A DNA stretch of 14,007 nucleotides, taken from contig JABDLQ010000057.1 of assembly GCA_013002925.1 (NCBI GenBank), positions 1 to 14,007 on the forward strand, in the 5' to 3' direction. This document shows positions 7,646 through 12,810 of this stretch, in pieces (the first letter of the stretch is position 1; the number at the start of each line of letters is the position of its first letter). The DNA is from Gammaproteobacteria bacterium (GTDB taxonomy: Bacteria; Pseudomonadota; Gammaproteobacteria; Steroidobacterales; SZUA-146). The translations under genes and the position numbers were made by a program. Below the pieces are notes generated by a model. It was not told the origin of the DNA, ran no database searches, and saw nothing but the letters and a program-made list of their open reading frames with translations.

Positions 7646-8200
7646 TCAGGCGGTCAGGTAGAGGATCACTAAGGTGTAAGCGGTAAATAAAACTGACAAC
7701 CACTTGAACCAGCTTGGTCTCACGATCATCAGTAGCATCAAGCTGCCGCCAAGCACTGGAAAAGCAATCGATGGCAAAGGCGGGTTTTGGAACATCGTCA
7801 GGTTTACGTATGGTCCGACTGCAAAATAACCGAGCATCGACATTGCTGACACCCGCCCGAGTGAACGACTGTGCGCAAGAAAATCCAGTTCAGTGTCTTC
7901 TGATATGTCGAAATCTTCAGTTGGCAGTGCAAGTTCGGCAGCACCATAGACAAAAATTGAACCGATCACCAACGCGAAAAAGTCGACAATTGTCCAGTCC
8001 GGGACACTGCGCAGCTCCCAGCCGACCCACCATAATTGCAGGATGTAGATAAAAATACAGCTACCCCACAACATTGTTGCCCAGTGATAGGTCACCCGGT
8101 TATGGGCACGTACCAACAGGGCGGCGGTATGCAAAAGACGCGCCATCGCCAGGCCGAGGATAATCGAGATTGCTATGAAAATGTATTCGTGCTGCGTCAT
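7646..8200 (-). CDS. Multi-pass inner-membrane protein of unknown function
   Basis: The 184-residue product has about six hydrophobic segments, at roughly 6-30, 40-62, 72-92, 118-137, 146-160 and 165-183. An acidic loop lies at 95-107 (EDFDISEDTELDF). The N-terminus MTQHEYIFIAISIILGLAMA and the tryptophan-rich second and third segments (LQLWWVGWELRSVPDW) resemble uncharacterised membrane proteins seen in many proteobacteria; this is recollection, and no named domain is claimed. The ATG at 8200 was preferred over an in-frame codon at 8281 because the extra 27 residues are basic and not protein-like. No good Shine-Dalgarno is visible at either, nor at the ATG at 8212. It is divergent from the small lipoprotein ORF at 8383. 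Confidence 0.65.
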   Translation of the reverse strand: MTQHEYIFIAISIILGLAMARLLHTAALLVRAHNRVTYHWATMLWGSCIFIYILQLWWVGWELRSVPDWTIVDFFALVIGSIFVYGAAELALPTEDFDISEDTELDFLAHSRSLGRVSAMSMLGYFAVGPYVNLTMFQNPPLPSIAFPVLGGSLMLLMIVRPSWFKWLSVLFTAYTLVILYLTA

Positions 8201-8324
8201 GCATGGCAACATGCCAGTGTTGCCGTGAAAATACAAATGCGATGCTGAGCGCAAGCGATGCAGGCTGTAAAGAAATCGCAAGAAGATCTGGCACGTGGTG
8301 GCCTGCCTTTTAAATGATGTCGGT

Positions 8325-8348
8325 GTTCAGGTTCCTGTTGACCTGAAC
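8325..8348. promoter_or_regulatory. 8-bp inverted repeat overlapping a candidate -35 element
   Basis: GTTCAGGT (8325-8332) and ACCTGAAC (8341-8348) are perfect reverse complements separated by 8 bases. The right arm overlaps the TTGACC of the candidate promoter at 8338-8366. It could be a repressor operator or a hairpin; it lies in the divergent region between the membrane protein and the lipoprotein ORF. Confidence 0.45.
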
Positions 8349-8366
8349 CTCAGTCTTTGATGTTAT
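8338..8366 (+). promoter_or_regulatory. Candidate sigma-70 promoter for the 8383 lipoprotein ORF
   Basis: TTGACC (8338-8343) and TGTTAT (8361-8366) are separated by 17 bases, matching the -35 and -10 consensus at 5/6 and 4/6 positions. Transcription would start near 8373, leaving a leader of only about 10 bases before the ATG at 8383, with no clear Shine-Dalgarno. Confidence 0.45.
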
Positions 8367-8382
8367 CCTCAGCTTTCCGGCG

Positions 8383-8766
8383 ATGAATGTGACACGCGCA
8401 CTCGCATCGGTTGTGGTCATTCTGTTTACACTTTCGGCGTGTTCGTCGAAATTAACCGAAGATGTTATTGCTCAGAAGGCTACTGGTCCCCCGCACGGTT
8501 ATCGTGAAGTGAAGATAGCGCTGTGCAGTAGGGGGAATCGATGGCATCGGCAGGATGTGTACGTAAAAATAGATGTTGCGTTTGCCGACGAAACGCAGTT
8601 TACGCTATCGGAACTCAAACGGTTTTTATTGTCTTGCGCAGTCGTCGCATCTCGCCGGCGAGTGCATCAATGCGTTGCAATAGCAGCACACGTTCATCAT
8701 GGGCGATGTTTGCCTCGACACGCAGGTTCTTTTGTGCTTCCTCTTGCATGGACTGCATCGAATTGA
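8383..8766 (+). CDS. Small lipoprotein ORF, possibly 3'-truncated, overlapping the channel gene antisense
   Basis: The frame opens with a convincing lipoprotein signal peptide (MNVTRALASVVVILFTLSAC, lipidated Cys20, then SSK). A plausible mature segment runs to about residue 78 (YREVKIALCSRGNRWHRQDV, then DVAFADETQFTLSELKRF). From nucleotide 8615 to the stop, however, the frame is antisense to the C-terminal coding part of the minus-strand sodium channel gene. Its residues there (RRRVHQCVAIAAHVHHGRCL) look like a shadow translation. Either a genuine short lipoprotein lost its stop and now reads into its neighbour, or the gene is a decayed remnant. A promoter-like sequence lies just upstream. 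No family is recognised. Confidence 0.45.
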   Translation: MNVTRALASVVVILFTLSACSSKLTEDVIAQKATGPPHGYREVKIALCSRGNRWHRQDVYVKIDVAFADETQFTLSELKRFLLSCAVVASRRRVHQCVAIAAHVHHGRCLPRHAGSFVLPLAWTASN

Positions 8767-9448
8767 CAATCAACGCAATGAAAAGGTTGAGTATCGTAAA
8801 TGTTGTTGCAATGATAAACGGAATGAAAAAGACCCAGGCGCCGGGATGCTCCTCCATCACTGGCCGTACGATACCCATCGACCAGCTTTCAAGTGTCATG
8901 ATCTGAAACAGGCTGTACATTGACGCACCAATGCTGCCAAACCACCCGGGGAAATTCTCGCCGAAAAGCTTCGTAGCCATGACTGCAGCGACGTAAAACA
9001 CCAGCACAAGTACAGCGACAATCGATCCCATGCCCGGTAGCGCTTTGAACAGAGCGCCAACGACAGTGCGCATTTGTGGCACCACCGACACCAACCGCAA
9101 CACACGCATGACCCTCAATGCGCGCAGTACGGCGAGAGGACCAGTTGCGGGCAACCAGGCAAGCGCTACAATGACGAAATCGAAGATATTCCAGCTGTCC
9201 CGAGTGAAGCGGGAGCGGTAGACCCAGAGTTTGAGTCCGATTTCGATGGTAAAAACCCATAGCGCAATACTGTCGATCGCAAGTAATGCTGGTCCCGCAA
9301 CAGCCATCGCTCGTGGCCACGTCTCAAGGCCGAGTGTGATCGCGTTAATAACGATCACCGCTGTCACCGTGGTTTTAAAGTAACGCGACTCTACGGTGCG
9401 TTGTAGAATCGTGTTGAAGTCACGAACGCGCTGAAGCGGAACATCCAT
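8615..9448 (-). CDS. Bacterial voltage-gated sodium channel (NaChBac/BacNav family)
   Basis: The 277-residue product is a single six-helix channel subunit that assembles as a homotetramer in the inner membrane. S1-S3 span about 24-100 with the charge-transfer residues expected: N35, E69 and K73 in S2, N87 and D90 in S3. S4 carries four arginines at every third position, R109, R112, R115 and R118. The selectivity filter TLESWSM at 185-191 is the Na+-selective BacNav signature, identical in form to that of NavAb. S6 is FIIATTFTILNLFIALIVNS (211-230). The C-terminal neck and coiled coil (231-275) is typical for tetramerisation. The ATG at 9448 is preferred to the TTG at 9451; it lies 5 bases after the stop of the HPF-like gene, implying translational coupling. 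It probably lets Na+ into the cell on depolarisation, in known cases linked to motility and pH. The 3' end overlaps a convergent ORF. Confidence 0.95.
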   Translation of the reverse strand: MDVPLQRVRDFNTILQRTVESRYFKTTVTAVIVINAITLGLETWPRAMAVAGPALLAIDSIALWVFTIEIGLKLWVYRSRFTRDSWNIFDFVIVALAWLPATGPLAVLRALRVMRVLRLVSVVPQMRTVVGALFKALPGMGSIVAVLVLVFYVAAVMATKLFGENFPGWFGSIGASMYSLFQIMTLESWSMGIVRPVMEEHPGAWVFFIPFIIATTFTILNLFIALIVNSMQSMQEEAQKNLRVEANIAHDERVLLLQRIDALAGEMRRLRKTIKTV

Positions 9449-9453
9449 CAATG

Positions 9454-9816
9454 TCAGGGCGCCGTCGCCATGCCGTCACTGATTAGCAGGTCCTGCACGC
9501 GCTGATTTTGGAAATGCCTTGATTTGTGCACTTTTCGTTTCACGGCACGTTTGGTTCTTTTGACTCCTTTGCTTATCGCCGCGTATAAATCCTCATGTAT
9601 TGTTGCCACTGTCACTTCCTGTCGATTCCGCATTTGCACCCGGATCAATACTTTCTTGTCCACACCACCCCGGGGTCCGTTGGCATCCGTCAAGAAGACA
9701 TCGACAGCGATGACGGACTCATCGATGCGGGCCAGTGCGGTGCGCAGATGTTCGCGGGCGAACCGGTCGATTGCTCTTGTTAATTCGAAGTTCTGTGCTC
9801 TTGTTGTGATATTCAT
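9454..9816 (-). CDS. HPF/RaiA-family ribosome-associated (hibernation-type) protein
   Basis: Members of this family bind the 30S decoding region and inactivate or store ribosomes during stress. The 120-residue product MNITTRAQNFELTRAIDRFA begins with the strand-helix pattern of the family. It then shows the beta-strands VIAVDVFLTDANG and KKVLIRVQMRN, and the helix HEDLYAAISKGVKRTKRAVKR with its basic face, as in HPF and RaiA. The length is near RaiA (113) and shorter than long HPF, so no dimerisation domain is present. The ribosome binding site decides the start: AGGAG abuts an in-frame ATG at 9822 (no spacing) but sits six bases before the ATG at 9816. A longer frame from 9849 is therefore rejected. 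It is the first gene of a pair with the sodium channel. It may not be the main cellular HPF, which usually lies beside rpoN. Confidence 0.88.
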   Translation of the reverse strand: MNITTRAQNFELTRAIDRFAREHLRTALARIDESVIAVDVFLTDANGPRGGVDKKVLIRVQMRNRQEVTVATIHEDLYAAISKGVKRTKRAVKRKVHKSRHFQNQRVQDLLISDGMATAP

Positions 9817-9855
9817 TGCCATCTCCTGCGTTAAGACCACACCCAGCATACCTGC

Positions 9856-9869
9856 ACCGATACATCGGT
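9856..9869. promoter_or_regulatory. Dyad ACCGAT-AC-ATCGGT upstream of the HPF-like gene
   Basis: This 14-bp element has 6-bp perfect inverted arms with a 2-bp centre. It lies about 40 bases upstream of the HPF-like start codon, where it could act as an operator or form a hairpin in the hpf leader. It shares CGAT/ATCG cores with the dyads nearer nhaA. Confidence 0.4.
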
Positions 9870-9873
9870 ACAG

Positions 9874-9886
9874 TCGAAGTATTCGA
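9874..9886. promoter_or_regulatory. LysR-type T-N11-A box 1 (candidate NhaR site)
   Basis: TCGAAGTATTCGA is an interrupted dyad (TCGAA-GTA-TTCGA) with the T-N11-A form of LysR-type regulator sites. It is identical at 10 of 13 positions to the box at 9922-9934. It lies about 60-70 bases before the probable nhaA transcription start, the usual place of a LysR recognition site. NhaR, encoded three genes away, is the obvious candidate regulator; no binding data exist here. Confidence 0.45.
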
Positions 9887-9918
9887 TATTAAACATCGGA
9901 TAAGACGAGCTTTGGAAT

Positions 9919-9937
9919 ACATCGTATAATTCGATGT
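9919..9937. promoter_or_regulatory. LysR-type box 2 overlapping a TATAAT in the nhaA promoter
   Basis: ACATCG (9919-9924) and CGATGT (9932-9937) are perfect inverted arms around TATAATT. The core 9922-9934 is T-N11-A and fits ATC-N9-GAT, a form well known for LysR-type regulators. The spacer contains a consensus TATAAT (9925-9930) with no good -35. An alternative promoter is TTGGAA (9912-9917), 18 bases, GTTAAT (9936-9941). Either way a regulator bound here would contact RNA polymerase. Confidence 0.45.
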
Positions 9938-9954
9938 TAATGTTTTATATTTAC

Positions 9955-10041
9955 GACTTATTCGATGAATGGGGGTTTGATAGTGTAAAACGCGGTTGGG
10001 GCTCGACCTGGCGCAGGGCCCATTTTGTCTATGAGGAAGTC
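9955..10041 (+). promoter_or_regulatory. Structured nhaA mRNA leader that can pair with its own Shine-Dalgarno
   Basis: GACTTATTC (9955-9963) can pair with GAGGAAGTC (10033-10041), which contains the nhaA ribosome binding site; eight of nine positions pair (one G-U, one A-G mismatch). Enclosed are GGTT/GACC (9994-9997 with 10005-10008) and, as an alternative, GGGCTC/GGGCCC (9999-10004 with 10016-10021) followed by ATTTTGT, which resembles an attenuator. Competing helices with an SD-closing stem are the layout of a riboswitch. The nhaA-I class, a lithium-sensing riboswitch, is found upstream of nhaA genes; membership here is not established. Confidence 0.4.
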
Positions 10042-11253
10042 ATGCCGGTTACAGCTTTAAAGAATTTTTTGCGTTTGGAGTCGTCAGCGGGAGTGTTGCT
10101 GGTTGTCGCAACGATCGTGGCGCTGCTGGTCTCGAATTCGCCGCTGGCGCGACTATATGAGCAGTTGCTCGATGTGCCATTCACTGTTGCGCTTGGCGAT
10201 CTCGGTGTCAACAAGCCGTTGCTGCTGTGGATCAACGACGGCCTCATGGCGGTGTTCTTTTTCCTGATCGGTCTCGAAGTCAAGCGCGAGATACTTGAGG
10301 GACAACTGTCGTCACGCGATCAACTGATTCTCCCCGCAACTGGCGCGCTGGGTGGCTTTATCCTACCGGCCGCGATCTATGCAGCATTTAATTGGGGCAA
10401 CCCGGCAACGATCGATGGGTGGGCGATACCTGCGGCGACTGATATCGCTTTTGCGCTGGGTGTGCTGATGCTGCTGGGAAACCGGGTGCCTATCGGTTTG
10501 AAAATGTTCCTGACGTCGATTGCGATATTCGACGACATCGGTGCAATTGTGGTGATTGCGATTTTCTACACGCAGGATCTTTCATTGTTCGCGTTAATCG
10601 CCGGCAGTGTAGGTGTCGGTAGTCTGGTTGTGCTCAATCGCCTCGGCGTTACTCGAATTTCGGTTTATGCAACGATTGGCATCATTGTCTGGCTGTGCGT
10701 ACTCAAAAGTGGTGTCCACGCAACTCTTGCCGGGTTTGCAGTGGCTTGCACCGTGCCGTTACGAACACGCGACGACGGTCCGTCACCCTTGCGACAACTT
10801 GAGCACTCGTTACATCCATGGGTGGCCTACATGATTCTGCCGCTGTTTGCGTTTGCCAATGCTGGTGTGTCATTTTCCGGCATCGACGCTGATGCGCTCA
10901 TTGGCCCTGTTTCAATGGGCATTGCTGTGGGCCTGTTTGTCGGCAAGCAGCTCGGTGTCTTTGGTTTTGTGTGGCTCACCGTCAAGCTGGGCCTCGCATC
11001 GCTGCCGCACGGCAGCACCTGGCGTTCTGTTTACGGTGTTGCGCTGCTCACTGGAATTGGCTTTACGATGAGTTTGTTCATAGGTTCACTGGCATTCGAG
11101 CGTGGCGCCTTTGATCATCTTGCCGCGACACGAGTCGGAGTGCTGGTCGGCTCCATCCTTTCTGCTACCGCGGGCTATCTGCTGCTGCGGCGCGCATTCG
11201 AATCCCAACCACATACGGTGCCCGCTGGCGCCAAGGAGGGTATTACCCCATGA
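10042..11253 (+). CDS. nhaA: Na+/H+ antiporter NhaA
   Basis: NhaA exports one Na+ (or Li+) in exchange for two H+ across the inner membrane and is the main alkaline-pH and salt defence in E. coli. The 403-residue product is close in length to E. coli NhaA (388) and has about twelve membrane segments. The ion-binding Asp pair is present in IFDDIGAIV (D164, D165), with the assembly residue D134 in ATDIAFALG and the TM10 lysine K302 in VGKQLG. They correspond to E. coli D163, D164, D133 and K300. The ATG at 10042 is preceded by GAGGA at 10033-10037 and matches the family N-terminus (MPVTALKNFLRLESSAG). An in-frame TTG at 9934 would add 36 non-conserved residues from the leader. The stop overlaps the next ATG by four bases (ATGA), and nhaR follows downstream. 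Confidence 0.97.
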   Translation: MPVTALKNFLRLESSAGVLLVVATIVALLVSNSPLARLYEQLLDVPFTVALGDLGVNKPLLLWINDGLMAVFFFLIGLEVKREILEGQLSSRDQLILPATGALGGFILPAAIYAAFNWGNPATIDGWAIPAATDIAFALGVLMLLGNRVPIGLKMFLTSIAIFDDIGAIVVIAIFYTQDLSLFALIAGSVGVGSLVVLNRLGVTRISVYATIGIIVWLCVLKSGVHATLAGFAVACTVPLRTRDDGPSPLRQLEHSLHPWVAYMILPLFAFANAGVSFSGIDADALIGPVSMGIAVGLFVGKQLGVFGFVWLTVKLGLASLPHGSTWRSVYGVALLTGIGFTMSLFIGSLAFERGAFDHLAATRVGVLVGSILSATAGYLLLRRAFESQPHTVPAGAKEGITP

Positions 11254-11711
11254 GACTATTTTTAATCTGTACAGCAGTTCTTGGCTGTCTGCTCGTTGCG
11301 CCGCGCTCCGCGGCTATTGAGCCACTCGGTGCGGCTCAACTCAAAGAAATCTGCGCGGGCGCGATGGAGAATCCCGACAACGTGGAATCGCGTCTGTGCA
11401 TCTTCTACGTGAAAGGATTTCTCGATGGTGCGGTTGCAACGGACGGTCGTGTGGCTGAAAACGTCGTCGCGGAAATCGAAGCGCAGGACAGCTTTACGCG
11501 GCGTGTAATGAGAACCCGGGTCGGCAGTCGTCTGAAACAGTTTGGGCCTTCAGTTTACGCAGAGTTTTGCGTTGGACAGCCCGATCCAATTGCTGACGTC
11601 GTTCTGCACGTCATCGAGGAATTGGATCGTACGGACAACCTTGAACGCACACAGGCGCAGACTGTCGTCTACTCCTCTTTGCGTCGCCACTACCCGTGTG
11701 TCGCGGAATAA
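11250..11711 (+). CDS. Secreted Rap1a/Tai-like protein
   Basis: The 153-residue product has a signal peptide (MRLFLICTAVLGCLLVAP, cleaved near RSAA at 20-22). The compact helical domain has four cysteines in the mature part, C35, C50, C107 and C150, able to form two disulfides. The pattern LKEICAGAM, SRLCIFYVKGFLDGA and FCVGQPDPIADVVLHVIEEL matches the Rap1a/Tai fold. That family was first described for periplasmic immunity proteins against type VI secretion amidases, but it also includes many stand-alone periplasmic proteins. No effector gene is nearby, so an immunity role is doubtful. The ATG overlaps the nhaA stop by four bases, with GGAGG about ten bases upstream, so it is translationally coupled to nhaA. 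A role linked to envelope or sodium stress is inference. An LGC at 11-13 is a poor lipobox. Confidence 0.8.
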   Translation: MRLFLICTAVLGCLLVAPRSAAIEPLGAAQLKEICAGAMENPDNVESRLCIFYVKGFLDGAVATDGRVAENVVAEIEAQDSFTRRVMRTRVGSRLKQFGPSVYAEFCVGQPDPIADVVLHVIEELDRTDNLERTQAQTVVYSSLRRHYPCVAE

Positions 11712-11780
11712 AGTTTGTGGGACAGGATGCTCGGAAACACCAATGTACGTTACTTCGGTGCGGGCTGATATGATGACGGT

Positions 11781-12695
11781 GTGCGCCATCTGAATTACAA
11801 TCATTTGCAGTATTTCTGGGCGGTGGCTCGCGAAGGCAGCATCGCCCGGGCGTCGGAGTCCCTGCACCTGACGCCGCAGACTATCAGCGGGCAGCTTAAA
11901 ATGCTGGATGAATCGGTTGGGCAACCGCTGTTCAACCGCGTCGGCCGGCGCCTCGTCTTGTCCGACATGGGGCGGCTGGTGTTCGAGTACGCGGATGAGA
12001 TTTTCTCTGTTGGTGCAGAGCTTGCGACTGTCGTGCGCGGCAATCACATGAGTGGTCACACGACGCTGAGTGTGGGCATAGTCAGTTCGATGCCCAAGCT
12101 GATTGTCGAACGCATTGTCGCGCCAGCGCTGATGGCAGAGCAACCAATCCGTGTGCGCTGTCATGAGGCTTCGCTCGAGCAATTGCTGTCGGAGCTTGCA
12201 ATCCACAAACTCGACCTGGTGCTGTCAGACCAACCGGTGCCTGACGGCCTCGGTCTCAAAGCCTATGATCATCGTCTTGGCGAAAGTGGCATGTCGTTTT
12301 TTGCACAGCGAAAGATTGCACGGCGTTATCGTAAGAATTTTCCGGACAGTCTGAGCAACTCACCAATACTGCTGCCCTCCCAGCATTCCGCACTGCGTCG
12401 TCGCCTCGATGACTGGTTCGAAAAATACGAGTTGTCGCCGCGTATTGTCGGTGAGTTCGATGACAGTGCGCTTCTCAAGGCGTTTGGCGAAGCAGGCTCG
12501 GGGATCTTCGCGGCACCGACCGTGATCGAAGCAGAGATATGCCGCATGTACCGAATGGCTGTCATCGGCCAGACTGAAGAAATTCTGGAACGCTTTTACG
12601 CAATCTCCGCGGAGCGACGGCTCAAGCACCCATCGGTGGTGTTAATCACAGACACTGCACGTGTTGATCTGTTTGGGTCCGGTCCCGGCGAATAG
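11781..12695 (+). CDS. nhaR: LysR-family transcriptional activator NhaR
   Basis: NhaR senses Na+ and activates nhaA in E. coli. The 304-residue product aligns along its length with the 301-residue E. coli protein as I recall it. Shared blocks include NYNHLQYFW, the recognition helix region LTPQTISGQL (residues about 30-39), HKLDLVLSDQP, GEFDDSALLKAFG, IFAAPT and the ISAERRLKHP segment near the end. The winged-helix DNA-binding domain covers about 1-62, and the sensor domain about 92-298. The start must be the GTG at 11781: an in-frame TGA lies at 11766-11768 and no other start codon intervenes. The ribosome binding site is weak. It lies 69 bp after the Rap1a-like gene in the same direction and is probably in the nhaA operon, possibly with a promoter of its own. 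Candidate targets are the T-N11-A boxes at 9874-9937. Confidence 0.95.
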   Translation: MRHLNYNHLQYFWAVAREGSIARASESLHLTPQTISGQLKMLDESVGQPLFNRVGRRLVLSDMGRLVFEYADEIFSVGAELATVVRGNHMSGHTTLSVGIVSSMPKLIVERIVAPALMAEQPIRVRCHEASLEQLLSELAIHKLDLVLSDQPVPDGLGLKAYDHRLGESGMSFFAQRKIARRYRKNFPDSLSNSPILLPSQHSALRRRLDDWFEKYELSPRIVGEFDDSALLKAFGEAGSGIFAAPTVIEAEICRMYRMAVIGQTEEILERFYAISAERRLKHPSVVLITDTARVDLFGSGPGE

Positions 12696-12748
12696 CGGCC
12701 CCGGATGATCGCTAAACATCCTGACCCGGTGATGTTTATATAGCGGGA

Positions 12749-12800
12749 CTTATACTGTTCATGTTACGGTTTTGTATAGGTTAAAACTTGACAGTATAAG
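12749..12800. promoter_or_regulatory. Perfect 10-bp inverted repeat in the MerR gene promoter (candidate operator)
   Basis: CTTATACTGT (12749-12758) and ACAGTATAAG (12791-12800) are exact reverse complements. Their centres are 42 bp apart, about four helical turns, so two dimers could bind on the same DNA face. The left arm contains TATACT (12751-12756), a good -10 element, and the right arm ends at the AAGG ribosome binding site before the ATG at 12811. This suggests autoregulation. Confidence 0.5.
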
Positions 12801-12810
12801 AAGGCTTTGT

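Noticed and set aside
8541..9320. Frames antisense or out of frame with the sodium channel gene (8541-8906, 8889-9320, 9030-9221)
   Set aside because: The channel reading has every family signature in order; the others are shadows.
9817..9849. Longer HPF-like start (11 more residues)
   Set aside because: The AGGAG at 9823-9827 sits within that extension and is correctly spaced only for the ATG at 9816.
9934..10041. 36-residue N-terminal extension of NhaA from a TTG codon
   Set aside because: Not like any NhaA N-terminus; the ATG at 10042 has a good ribosome binding site and matches the family start. The region is better read as a leader.
11250..11711. Reading the Rap1a-like protein as part of a type VI effector-immunity pair
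   Set aside because: No amidase effector, VgrG, Hcp or PAAR gene is in the window; the gene is overlapped with nhaA instead.
11550..12206. 218-codon minus-strand frame opposite the 5' half of nhaR
   Set aside because: Antisense to a gene aligning over its whole length with E. coli NhaR; no ribosome binding site.
12772..12800. TTGTAT-N17-TATAAG as the MerR promoter
   Set aside because: Transcription would begin about four bases before the ATG and discard the good ribosome binding site; TATACT at 12751-12756 fits better.
12772..12810. 13-residue upstream extension of the MerR regulator
   Set aside because: The TTG start lies inside the promoter dyad region, and the ATG at 12811 has AGAAGG at good spacing.
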